Source of the DNA: Salvator merianae
Lineage: Eukaryota > Chordata > Lepidosauria > Squamata > Teiidae
DNA: 64,000 nucleotides
Assembly (NCBI GenBank): GCA_003586115.2
Contig: QVOM02000034.1
Location: 110,709,610-110,773,609 of the forward strand
Direction of reading: 5' to 3'
Shown: in pieces, positions 12,344 to 23,188 of the stretch
Position numbering within the stretch: the first letter of the stretch is position 1
Layout of the letters: each line of letters opens with the position of its first letter
Program-made: the position numbers and the translations under genes
The notes under the pieces: model-generated
Database searches by the model: none
What the model was told of the DNA's origin: nothing
The model's input: only the letters and a program-made list of their open reading frames with translations

Positions 12344-12675
12344 AATTCTTCCAGGCAGCTTGCAGGAGTGATAAAACCTTTAATGTTTTTAAAATGGGAT
12401 GGGTAGGAAAGAAAGAAAATCAGTAAGTCATGGCAATACCTTGCAAAATACAAAATTAGTGTCAACCTGCCCAAAGGCCTGTTGGGATTTACAGTATTTC
12501 CTCATTACACAATAGACAAAATTGCATCCAAATCACAGAAATCTGTCCTTCATGTGAGCAATTTGGCAATATGAAAAGTTGTGCGGTTTGAGCGTGAGGC
12601 AAACCCAAGCTGTGGGACCAGAACTCCATGTCTAAGTTACACAAAGTTTCTGCAAAGAGGGGGCCACCAACTGCA

Positions 12676-14480
12676 AATGACAACTGCTGGTTCCAGAAAC
12701 ACCAGGGAAACAGGGCTGGATGGCGAGTACCCACGACACACACTGCCACACCCGCAATCCAGAAGATTGGAGCAAAGAGGAGAGAAATCCAACTGGACAT
12801 GAAGACTTACTGACCAAAATGGATTTTAACAAGCAGGTGAAGGATTTGCTAAGAGTCTTAAAACTCATACTAAAACCACTTAATATTCAACATAAACACA
12901 AATGCAGAAATCCATTCTACTTTTGCCCTTCTCATCTCTTTTTTTAGCATCACTATTATAGTATCTTTTAAAAAAGGCTGCAGGCCAGTACCTGCTACAT
13001 ATCTGGCTATAAATCTGGACAGCCATGTGTGAGTAACTTGGATCTCATTGGGTCTTCAAGAAGGTCTGCACAGATGTCCAACTCTGCTCAACTGTATGGT
13101 GAGAAAGATGCTAATGTATTTCCCTCTCCATGCAGATCAAGTTCTTTGCCGCCTGCTGCACTGCTGTTTGGTGAGCTAGGGGAGTCTAATCCCTCCCTAT
13201 TAGAATGGAAGGATTATCTTTCCTCTTACTCAGCCCAGACTGCCAGAACTGAAGGGCAATGAGCACACGCCTAGGACAGTATCTATTGGCATTCTGCCTT
13301 CAAGTTCCCATCCACCACCTTCTCTGGTCCTCAGGGGCAACCCCCCCCCCCAAACTCTGACCCAGTCTAGATCAAGAATGGCAGGATCTATCCCACCATG
13401 AAATTTGACCTATGCATTTCAGCTCAGTGCTAAGATGGAAAAACATATTTTGCTGGGAAAAGTCATTTGAGAGGCCATTTACTGCCTGCAAATGGCAGGG
13501 TTGGATGATGCATATCCAATCGCTTTCTGAAGGACTACAAAATGATAGAGAGAGACAATCCACAGGTCTTGCCATAACTCAGGCTCAGCTGTAGAGTTCA
13601 GTAAAAGCCCTGTGGACCCTTGGAACCCACGGTGCTTAGCTAAAAGGACCAATGCTTACTATGGGCAAGGATCATAGTCCATAGGAGGAACGTGTTGAAA
13701 TTTTCTCAAGTGGTCACTGAAGATACAGCCAGACAAGGTTTTACAGCACTTCCTAATTGCTGTTAATATGTTGTCCTGAAAAAGCACTTACCAACTGCTC
13801 CTGCAGCTGATGGCACTGCAAGTTTCTTTTCCTGCCATTCCCTCCATGGGTTCCTCCTCCCTGTTTTACAGGTAACACAGTTGTCATGCACTTTTCCTCC
13901 TCCCTAATATCTGCCTCTTGGACAAGGTGGCCTCCAAGGATGGAAGGGTGAGCTTGTTCTCCATGGGCTTTTCCCCATCTCCCCACCCCAGGGAAAGGCC
14001 TGCAGAGTGGACCGGCAGAGAGTAAACCTTGCCAATAACCAACAGGAGGCATCTGACTCAGACAAAGAGGAGGGAGCCTAGCAACAGGGTTGTCCCTGGT
14101 TTTCTGTGAATGGGGAAGAGGTTTGGCCATCGACAACAGCTACCAGTTGCAGTGGCTACAGGGAATACACCATTCTTCCTTTATGGAGCTGTCCGTGGGA
14201 GAGTATCCATTCTGTGAACAGTCACAGGGTTGTCCATCCTGCTCTTTCCATAGGACACGATTTTGCACCTTCTACCTGGGCTCGGAGTTGGAAGGGAACA
14301 CCTGTGTATGGTGAACTGATGTGCTTTTAGGGGGTCTTCTTTGACTTCACTCTATGCATCAGATGAAGTAGGTTTAGTCTACAAAAGCTCATGCTACCAA
14401 CTTCTTCTCAATGTTAGCCTCTAAGGTGCTACTAGACCCCCCTTGCTCCATGGAAGTAGCATCTTCTCCCCCCACACACA
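12676..14480. other. Unassigned spacer right of duplication copy A
   Basis: The sequence is not matched in copy B. The only recognised piece is at about 14330-14450, an interspersed repeat with the phrases AAAGCTCATGCTAC and AAGGTGCTACTAGAC. A related repeat occurs at 30230-30302. Several open frames lack any family features. If the duplication was a simple tandem event, this spacer should have a relative left of the window. Confidence 0.4.
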
Positions 14481-14489
14481 CACACATTT

Positions 14490-14645
14490 CTGTATTTTAT
14501 ATGTATTTCAGTGTTGTTTTTTATTAATCTGCTTTTATAAAGTATTATTTTGAATTGTGTTGTATTTTCTTTTTTGTTGTTGTAAGCCACCTTGAGCAGT
14601 TTTTTTCTGGAAAGGCGTTATACAGATAAATGAATGATGATGATA
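14490..14645 (+). repeat. LINE 3' tail (L2/CR1-like)
   Basis: It carries the conserved LINE tail phrase GTAAGCCACCTTGAGCAG followed by an AGATAAATGAATGATGATGATAATGA tail region. No coding remnant is left of it. Confidence 0.6.
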
Positions 14646-15061
14646 ATGATCACATCAGTGATAGGTTAAGACCTAAAAACGATGTCATCACTGAACAGGG
14701 AATAGTAAGAGCTTATGCAACTTTTGTTTCAAAAAATGTGTTAAGTTATAGAGTGGCCAGAAACAGCAATGAAAAGAGCAATTCTAAATCCAAGAGTACC
14801 CCCCCCCCCCAAGATGGTAAGGAAAAATCCAGAGACCCCCCCTAGAGTTATTGTTTTCAACTCATTTCTCTCTTCAGGAAAACAAGCAGCAGAGAAGAAG
14901 CAGATTGGATAGCAGCTTTCAAGCTTTGTGCTGCCAGGAGGAAAGCTTTTCTCCTCCCAGCCATTTTACTACCACGAAATCTCATCAGATAGAGCTAGAA
15001 CCAAGGTGATCACATGGCTGAGTAAAGACTTAAACCACAGTATCCAAGGTCCTATTTTAAG

Positions 15062-15400
15062 CTAGGCAGATTCTAAAGGGCATGAAGGCAAGGAAACAAA
15101 GAGGAAGCTTGGGTAGAACATAAGAAGATCCCTGCTGGATTGGGCCATGGCCCATCTAGTCCAGCATCTTGTCTCACGCAGTGGCCCTTGAGAACATAAG
15201 AAGATCCCTGCTGGATTGGGCCATGGCCCATCTAGTCCAGCATCTTGTCTCACGCAGTGGCCCACCAATCGCTTCTGGGCATTCTCAGGCAGAAGACAAG
15301 GGCAAAACCTTCCCCTGCTCTTGACACCCTTCAAATGGCCTTTAGAGGCATCCTTTAGAGGACAATGTGAGAAAAAGCACCAAGGTGATTCATGCCCATA
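15062..15400 (-). repeat. CR1 LINE 3' end with a perfect internal tandem duplication
   Basis: The reverse strand reads as the CR1 3' terminus (plus strand: CATAAGAAGATCCCTGCTGG, CATCTAGTCCAGCATC). A 76-bp unit at 15116-15191 is repeated without a mismatch at 15192-15263, indicating a recent local duplication inside the old element. Confidence 0.8.
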
Positions 15401-15409
15401 CAATCAAAC

Positions 15410-16057
15410 ATATATCCTAGCAAGCACTCCTGTAAACTAATGGACACCTCTTTCACTTGGATGTGTTATTGCTTATTTTAAAAGCTCTGCCCAAGATTGT
15501 ATCTGCTTTCTTTTAGCTGATTCTTTTTCATATTTATTACCTTCCATGTAGCCTTATTTGTTTCAGCTGTTATTAAACTTATGAAGGTTTTGAATTTAAA
15601 TCATTTAACTTACAGATGTTTTGATAGCTTTTTATAAGTGTTATTCTCTGTAAATTCTGTAATTTTCTTTTCTACTCTATTTTGAGAATTTTATAATAAA
15701 ATTTTATACTTTTATTGTTTTGCTCCTGTTATGGTTCTGGGTTTAACAATAAAGAGATTGATTGATTGATTGATTGACATGTCTTACCAGTCAGGCAGGT
15801 TTGCAAGCAAACCAGCAATCTAGGCTTCTGTGACAATGGGTGGAAAACATATGTGCAGAGCCAACATGAAGCAAAAATAGATTATGGAAACTGTGTAGAT
15901 CAGAGTCAAAAAAGTGCTTCAGAAAGCCCAATGGAGGGGCTGCTGTTAACTGATACATTGCTACAAATTAATTTAGTTAATAACTTAGTGCTACAATTTC
16001 TGTAACCGTGCATTTTCTTCAAATGAGCAAATGAAAGCACTAACTACTGCAGAAGAC

Positions 16058-16092
<35 letters not shown>

Positions 16093-16500
16093 GTACTAAC
16101 TTTTCATAAACAAGCTTCTCATCCGTACAGAAATAGTGGGTGTTTACTGTGCTTTTGGGTCTGTTCCTTAAAGTAGCAAAATACTGTTAGTCTGGAAAGG
16201 AAGGAAGGAAGGAAGGAAGGAAGGAAGGAAGGAAGGAGCTGTTTGAGGGACTTAACTGTCCGTGAAGTAGCTCACATTTTAAAAGTTTTATCGATAGGTC
16301 TCAGTCCTGAGATTAGGACCACAGATAAAGACCATATTCTTCTGGTACTTAAATTGCAAGCAAGCATCCTTCAGTACGCCCAGTCACGGTGGTGCAACCA
16401 CCAACAAAGGGCATTACCTTGAGAAATAAAGCACAAAATTTCCTTCCATATGCATTTCCCTGGTGACAAAGGTAAAGACAAAAATACCCCCCTCATACAC
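15410..16500. repeat. Noncoding stretch with three microsatellites
   Basis: It contains a (GATT)n run at about 15757-15777, a (GA)n run at 16061-16090 and a (GGAA)n run at 16194-16237. The rest is unassigned AT-rich DNA. No gene is seen. Confidence 0.8.
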
Positions 16501-16510
16501 ACAGAGAATA

Positions 16511-16722
16511 GGGGCCAAGCGCCTCACTCAGCGGTAGAGCAAAAAGCGCCTTGAAAGCAAAGGGTCGGCGCCAGTTCGATCCCCAGCCTCTTCCCAGAAG
16601 TAAGCAATGGCAAACCTTTTCTCTGTATCCCATCCCATGGAAGTGAAAAAAGAAAACTGCATGGAGATGTCCAAGCAGTCAAGCTGGAGTCGACCACGAC
16701 TCAGTGGTATCCAACAGCAACG
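16511..16722 (+). mobile_element. Sauria-type SINE
   Basis: It has an A-box-like start (CACTCAGCGGTAGAGC), the B box GTTCGATCCCC, the GGCAATGG/CAAACC centre, and the tail CAGTGGTATCCAACAGCAACGG. It lies immediately left of the CpG island and first exon on the opposite strand. Target duplications were not identified. Confidence 0.85.
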
Positions 16723-16739
16723 GTTGTTTTTGAGGCGAC

Positions 16740-17600
16740 GACAGGTGCTTCGCCTCGAGCAATAGAGGAAAAGCGGAATTATTCTGTCCGGCCGCCGGAG
16801 GCTCATTTCCCAAGTCAGCCGAATGTGCCTGTCGGCACCGGCATCCCCGCCCCACACCTTTTCCTCGCTCACCTTTGACGAACTCCGACGCTCCCACCAG
16901 CTGCGCTGAGGCGGACGGCGGCGCCGGCTCCATCCGAAAGAGGGCGCGGAGAACGACTGGAGCAGCAGCGCGCCCCGGGCGGCTTCAGGGCAAGCGGCAC
17001 TAGCCGCGGGACATGCCTCGGTAAGGGGGAGCCGCTACCGCCCGCCTGAGTTTGCATCCCTTCCGCCGCCACCAGCGCCTTCCTGTCCGCATGGGATGGA
17101 AGTGCGCGAGCGAGGAGGAGCGGGAGGAAGAGGGCAAGGCGAGCCGCGGAAGGCTCCGGGAATCCTCCGCACGCAGCCCGGGAGCGGCAGAGAGGAATAA
17201 GCAAGTGGCAGCGCCGGTTACTAAGCAGTCGGCATTTTGCAGCAGTAAACCCCTTACCAAGGCTTTGCTACACACACACGCGCGCGCGCGCGCGCGCCCC
17301 CCTTGTCACAGCAACCTCTCAGGAAGGAGCGAGGGCCCGGCTGGCCGAGCCTCGCTGCTGGGCGCCTTGCTTGCTCCCTCCTCCTGTCCGGCCCCCAGGC
17401 GCCCTCCCTGCAGCTCAGCCTCGCGCAGAATGCTGCCAGGACGGCGGTGCTCCTCGCTCCTTTCTTCGTCCAAAGCCTCACAGAGAGGGAGGGAAGCGAT
17501 CCAAGTGTGTCCCCCGCCGAAGGCAGAAGGGGTCTTGCGTCGGCGCAAATCAGCACCCATTCAGTTACTTAGCTGGCTCTAACGAAAGGACAGCGCCTCG
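16740..17600 (-). promoter_or_regulatory. CpG island, likely promoter of the minus-strand gene
   Basis: CpG content is far above that of the surroundings, and GC-box-like stretches are frequent. The island contains the minus-strand exon at 16873-16933 close to its left edge, so the promoter and 5' UTR would lie at higher coordinates. It includes a (CG)n run at 17279-17297. Long open frames on both strands here are expected from high GC content and are not called as genes. Confidence 0.75.
16873..16933 (-). CDS. CDC14A: First coding exon, CDC14A-like (partial gene)
   Basis: From the ATG at 16933 the exon encodes 20 residues ending LVGASEFVK plus one base, followed by a consensus donor GTGAGC. 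The residues resemble the start of the CDC14A dual-specificity phosphatase, where a similar LIGACEFMK stretch is followed by an Asp. The G left at the exon end fits a split Asp codon. The CpG island around it supports a real first exon. CDC14A antagonises CDK phosphorylation and acts at centrosomes and cilia. No further exon was recognised in 1-16872, so the rest probably lies left of the window, which would put the EXTL2 pseudogene in its intron 1. In human the gene is near EXTL2 but on the opposite strand relative to it, so the orientation here is unexpected. The match is short and the identification tentative. Confidence 0.5.
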
Positions 17601-17675
17601 TCCCACGGCGTTAACGCTCATTGGGACTGAGGTTCAGCTTCGAAGGCGCGGCAGCGCAGTTCTGCCTCCTGAAAA

Positions 17676-17679
17676 TATA

Positions 17680-17723
<44 letters not shown>

Positions 17724-18120
17724 ATTTATTTTTTTAATTTTAATTTTTTATGAAGTAAAAGAAGTTATACAAAATCAAACCAAACCAAAATAGTACACGA
17801 AAATCCCCTACCTCCCCTGGTGAACCCACCCCTTAACCTAATCTAGGACATATGGAAAATTACTAATACATGATTTCTTTCCTGGTCACTCCCCACTTCC
17901 TTTACCAAATACTCCACTCTCTCTTTCCATTTTCCTCTCAAATTTACATCTGCTGTTTGTCCTTCTAACCTTAATCTATTATTACTTTATATTTGAAACC
18001 TCACTGCATCACCTCCATGTCTCCAATGTCCATTTAGTACTTTCCTTCCACCCATAGATAAGAGCTCTTTTTCCACTGTGTTTACACCTAAGTTTTAGTC
18101 CAGTTTCAAACTACTTTCAG
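17676..18120 (-). repeat. (TA)n tract and probable L1 3' UTR, reverse orientation
   Basis: A TA microsatellite (about 17676-17720) is followed by a T-rich run and then C- and T-rich sequence. This looks like the poly(A) end and 3' UTR of an L1 element read from the minus strand. No coding remnant is kept, so the assignment is weak. Confidence 0.45.
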
Positions 18121-19078
18121 GTTGTGGTCACACCTCATGTTTTCTGGAGACGGAGGAGGGTTTGAATCCTCAGAAGCCAAATGCTAAATTGCGTTTCTGG
18201 TTTTTCCAAGGAATTTCCTACCTGGAAGGGGATTATCCTAAATTCAGATGATCCCAACTCTGAGTCGGTTTCAGTAAGAAACAGACCCAGCCAGGCCACC
18301 TCCTATAACCCTCCCCTGCCTCCATCACTGCCTCCTGCCACCCCCATATGCTCACCAATGCCTCCTGCCACCCCTCCCCAGCACCCACTGCTTCCTATCC
18401 CCTAAAGTTCGCTGCCATCGGGGGGGGGGGGAGGGAGCAGGAAGCAGTTGTAGCCACAATTGCAGCAGCAGCGAACAGCAGTGGATGGGGGAGCTTCAGA
18501 GGGGTACCAGGAAGTGGCAGAGGATATGGGGGGGTAAGGCTCCCCCATAAAAGTGTGTTTACTTGGAAACAGTCCCCAACCTGTATAATTAGATCAGGCT
18601 AATTGCCTTTTGGAGCATTTGCGATTCCATGGTTGTTTTTCAAAGGCACTAAATCGGAAATGCATCATTTTCCCCGCTCTTTTAAAGCTCACTGAGCACT
18701 CTTGAAAGAGTTCCACACCTACCAGCTGCAGAAGGCTGTTCATGCAGACAACCGTGAGTTGAAAGGTTTTTGGTCAGTGCAGGACTATGGCTATGCTAAT
18801 ACCAGGGTCTTTCCACTCAGGTTTCACTTCCACAATAATAGCTGTACCTGAGACACATTTCTGTAAACAGCCCTACTGGAAGGTCAATCTGAAAAGCCTC
18901 ATATCTGTTGAAGAAAGAGTCAACTTTGCAAAATTAATGCAGGGCGCATTTCCTGCACTTTCCTGGCTGAGCAAGGGAAGGTTTTCTCTTACCCTGTCCA
19001 GCCAATTACTGCTGGAGACTGAGCGGGGAGGAGTTCACCACAAAATCAGACAGGGATAGAGAACAAAAATATCTGTTG
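18120..19078. other. Unassigned sequence left of duplication copy B
   Basis: It includes a G-run at 18420-18431 and a C-rich stretch. No gene or named repeat is recognised. Homology with copy A starts at 19079, but only because the window starts there. Confidence 0.4.
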
Positions 19079-19376
19079 TTGCCACTTTTAAACTGCAATT
19101 CTCCTGTCTCCCTTAATCTGCACTCAAAGCCTCAGGATCAGAGGTTGCTTTAAGAGCCCAGGCTATTTGTTTCAGCTCCCCACATCCCCTTGTATTCCAC
19201 TCTACTTTCCTTAGAAATGGGGAAAATGTCCTCCTAGGCTTGCTCATGTCTTGCCCTGCCAGTTTTATACTTTACTGATCATTGTAAGACAATTCTAACA
19301 ATTCCCCCTTCACTTCCCCTTCTCTTGTTCTCAGTTTCTTCAACTTTTTGCAGCAGACAGGGAACAATTGCCACTG

Positions 19377-19377
<1 letters not shown>

Positions 19378-19404
<27 letters not shown>
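19378..19404. repeat. (CT)n microsatellite
   Basis: This is the counterpart of the CT/CA tract at 281-350, here without the CA part. Confidence 0.9.
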
Positions 19405-19411
<7 letters not shown>

Positions 19412-19754
19412 GTGAACAATTGCCCTGCCCTGTTGGGAGTTTTTTTTTTTATTTCTTTGTATGTATTAGTGCTGGGCCACAGGGAATAGTTTGTATAGCC
19501 TAATGGCTTTTATTCACATCCAAAACTTCATGCTGCAGGTCTTAGGGGGAAAGCAGAGAAGCTTCAGATTTTTTTTAAAAACAGTCAACCCCATGTTGGG
19601 GAAACACCTTGAGGGGCACAGCAGTGAAAGGTGTGGGAAAGAACTGGGAGAAGATGGAAGACACCTCACCACACCCAAACACAAACTAAGAGATTATTGA
19701 CAGGGAAGGAGCCAATCAGCAGGAGGCAGCTGGAGGAGCAAAAAAGTATACAAG

Positions 19755-20950
19755 GGTTGCGTTCCAACACGGCATTTAATCAGTTTACAGGCCATCTTCA
19801 GTTCCCGCTGGCCCGACATGATCTTGCCGTTCCGTAGTTTTTCTGCACTAAATTAGCGAAATCCGGACTACTTTGTATTCGGAATTAAAGAGTTCTCAAG
19901 CCGTTCCAGATCGCTAGCACACTTTACTTTGCGATGTGGGAACGGGGAAGGAGACCATTTGGGAGGGACCGTACTTTTGGGGGGGCCTGCAGAGGGAGGG
20001 ATCCCCATTTCGTGACGTCCAATGACAGACTTTGTGGGTGGGCAGGAAGCGGAGTAGTTTCCTCTGTGTCCATTATCCCCTCTTCCGTCGCTGCCAGGGG
20101 AAAAGAAACCATCCTCCTTTTTACTTCGCTAAGCTGCGGTCCTTTCTCTTTCTTTAACCCCCATTCAACACTGCCAGGAAGAAATTAAAGGCTTCCTCCA
20201 CTTCTGTCTGCTCTTTAAACCAAAACAGAAACTGCGCCTGTTTGGGGTTGCAGTCCTATTGCCCCAATAAAGAACCCACTCAAGATCAGTTTTGCTATCA
20301 GCAGCATACAGCTACACAGCGGGGACACATGCCGCTGCGGATGTCTCTGCGGGAGATGAGACAGAATCCATTTGCTGGCGATGAACTGCACTATCAAGAT
20401 AATAGAGCCCCCCCACGTTCCCTCCCCATGTTTCTCCTTCGTCACGGACCTCTCCCTGCTTTTGCGCTACTTTTAAATTACGCAATTGCGCAAAAGTGCA
20501 CTTGCAAGGGAGCAGAAATCGCCATCAGCCCTTTAAAAAGCTTAATTGTGCGGTACACATAGTTTTAAAGTTCTGCTTGTGTAGATAGAGGCTGTAGTGG
20601 GGAGAAGGAGCAAATGGTGAATGACTAGTAACGCTGCCAAACAAATCCATGTTCTGAGGCAGCAGCGGGGACATACAGAGAGCGGAGCTTGACTTTCCCG
20701 CCTCTGTGACATCAAGATTTGAACGTTGGGACTGCAGCCAATCACTGACTGCACAGGGAGGAGAATTTGACGAGGGGTGGAGGAAGAAAAGGTACTGTTT
20801 CTCCGTGCCAAGCACAGGAAACATCAGTGTGGGAATGAGCAAGTACGAATTGAGTCCGTGTAAAACTGTAACTGTGGGAACGATCAGAAGACGATTTCAG
20901 TCCTTGTACTCTTCTGATACAGATTAAATTTACGATGTCAGACCGCGGCC
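19755..20950 (+). mobile_element. 1.2-kb non-autonomous DNA transposon, copy-B insertion
   Basis: It is bounded by the 3-bp repeat AAG (19752-19754, 20951-20953); the matching place in copy A (about 710-716) is empty. It starts GGTTGCGTTCC and ends GACCGCGGCC. The content is the reverse complement of 1365-2516 in copy A. It therefore belongs to the same family but is an independent insertion. No transposase is present. Confidence 0.8.
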
Positions 20951-21112
20951 AAGGAATGGAAAAGGAAGCTAGCAGAGGACTGAGAACTAATTGTAATTGG
21001 AAAAACAATTGTGAGTCAGCATTATTTTTCTTGGGTGTGCACAAGCCAATTGGGCGCTCAAGCTTAATGTGGGGAAAATTTGGATTATAGACCACAAAAT
21101 TTGGATTTGGTG

Positions 21113-21225
21113 TTACCGCAGCCCTGGTGGGGAATACCCAGAAGGTGGGCCACTGTGCGAGACAGGATGCTAAACTAGATGGGTTGTGGCCTGATCTAGC
21201 AGGACTTCTCTTATGTTTGGTTCAA
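21113..21225 (+). repeat. CR1 LINE 3' end fragment, copy B
   Basis: Counterpart of 868-979, with the same GACAGGATGCTAAACT phrase. Confidence 0.7.
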
Positions 21226-22189
21226 TAATGATGCATGAAAAGGACTCTCTACATAACTTGTTCCATTTCTTTTGAATTAGTAAACAACTCAGGTAAAACT
21301 AGCCAGTCAGGTGAACCATTTCCACATATCTGCTTCAGTTGACACATTTGCAATAATGATAATGTTTGATCTCACACATTAGGAGTTTTAAGTGTGGATT
21401 GAGAGATTCACCTGTGTGTTTACACACATCTGCTTGGGAGTACAGAGAGAAACACACTGCATTCACAGAATTATTGATAATATTGAAGTTCATTATTTCA
21501 TTGTGCCTGCCAGTGGAGCTACTCCTTAACTAATTTTTTAGTTCAGTGATAGCAGCTATTGAAATGTGGACTCTGAACTTTTATTGCACCATATTTTGAT
21601 TGGTATTTGATACTGATTTATTATTTTATGGACTTTAATAAAGCTGGTGATCTTTCAACTGTATGTGTTTGTCAGTCCAAATTGCTCAGTTCTGCTCCAA
21701 CTGAATTTAGTCTAAAGGTATATTTTTAAGATGTGATCAAGCTTCTCCCTGGGACAGGTCCATGGCTATGTACATCTTCCACAAATCAGCTTCTAAGTAG
21801 AATCATTGGACAGGACAGAATAAAGCATACAACAAAGCTGAAACAAAAATGGGAAGTGAAGTCCTGTCTCATTAGAGATCTCTTACTTCCTGAACTTGGG
21901 GTAAAGGAAGAAAAAGAAAAATGATTTCAGAAGAGTGTGTGTGTGCAATGCAACTCTTCAAAAGAGGTGAAAAAGTTGTGTGTGTGTCTGTCTGCAGAAA
22001 TTTTGCTTTGACAATAGGAGAAAGTGGGGAGTGGGATGAACTTTCCCCATGTGTACACACTCTGTGCTTTTCAGAAAGGGGAGGAACGGAAGAGGGACAG
22101 AGCGATCGTTTAGCCAATCACAAGAGAAAGTTTGGTATATTGAGTTCACAATTGACCAGCCAGGATTAGAAAGATGGAGGCCAGCTCCA

Positions 22190-22730
22190 GACACCAGCCA
22201 AATATTGCTCTAACAGTCAATATTCCAGAGAAAAGCCCCTCTGGAATTATTGCCTGTCGGTTAGACAGCAAGGGGGCCTGTCTATGCATGATTTAGTGAC
22301 ATGCACATCTGGAGATTTCACCAGTACGAAATACCCAGAAATGTGCGATTGTGGCTCCTGCACATGCATGGCTGTCTTTTCAGCTCCTGCGCATGCGTGG
22401 TGGATGCACGCATCTGGGTACTTTGCCAGCACAAAATAACCAGATGTGCATGACGTCAACACCGCACATGCACATATGACTTTTTCAGCCCACATATGCT
22501 TGCAGTGGCCAGAGTGACAATGGCAATTGCAGCTACAAGGTAAGTAATGGCATTATTTTGGGGAAACCCACAATCAGAGTTGGGTTTTCCCAAAATAGGC
22601 TATCGTGCATTTTTTGGGGGGATGTAGCATAGCTAGGGTGAGGATGCCACAGATACATGTGGCAATCACACCATAGCAACACCATAATGCTGCTATATTT
22701 CCCCTTTTGGGTGGGGCCAGATAAGAGATT
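22190..22730. mobile_element. Short non-autonomous DNA element, copy B
   Basis: Counterpart of 3130-3610, including the AGCATAGCTAGGGTGAGGATG block near its right end. Confidence 0.5.
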
Positions 22731-23188
22731 TTATTCATAAGCAGGACAGGGGCACATAAAAGAGGAGGCAGCTGTGGATCAAAGGGTAATTTAAGAATAA
22801 CAAAGTGAGGCTTCTAATCAGAGATTTGTCCTGTCCCACAGCCCAGGTCCCCTGGTCAGTGCTTCACTTGTAGACCTGTGGGCTTTTGGAATTCTAAGAA
22901 TTATCATGGTCATGGCTGCCAAAATGGCTCCATAGTTAAAATAGGAAATGTGGGTGTATGAACAACCAAATAAGAAACCAACATTCTAGCATATCAGGTT
23001 AAAGTATACAAATGGATGAAACTGGCTCCAGAGGAGTCCGCTAAAAAGCAGCACTGCCGCTTGTGTGAGGTTTAGATGGATTAAGAATTTCTCTTGCAAG
23101 CTCTGCAGAGCCCCAACGATTTTCTCCAAATGAGAGAATAGTATTTAGGGGAAATGTAACTCCTGATATGAGGGGTGGGCTGATAAGC

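Larger units (their letters stand above)
1..12675. repeat. Tandem duplication, copy A (left part may lie outside the window)
   Basis: This stretch aligns in the same orientation with 19079-36050. Matching blocks are: 1-710 with 19079-19754; 715-1364 with 20951-21594; 2517-4108 with 21592-23188; about 4223-4262 with 26829-26869; 7181-7660 with 26873-27345; about 8293-9545 with 27357-28700; 9545-10407 with 34196-35105; 11752-12675 with 35105-36050. Similarity fades just after 12675 and 36050, which is taken as the duplication edge. Identity looks roughly 90-96% by eye. The copy carries a broken EXTL2. Copy A has segments absent from B (4262-7180, 7660-8292, 10408-11751) and lacks the B segment with EXTL2 exon 3. 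The left edge cannot be seen because homology already runs at base 1. Confidence 0.92.

Noticed and set aside
13753..14136. Minus-strand open frame of 127 codons in the spacer
   Set aside because: Unusual composition without family features, splice context or a counterpart elsewhere.
15116..15263. CRISPR-like direct repeats
   Set aside because: Only two units without spacers, inside a CR1 LINE in a vertebrate genome.
17052..17582. Plus-strand open frame of 176 codons in the CpG island
   Set aside because: GC-rich chance frame with overlapping open frames on both strands and no domain features.
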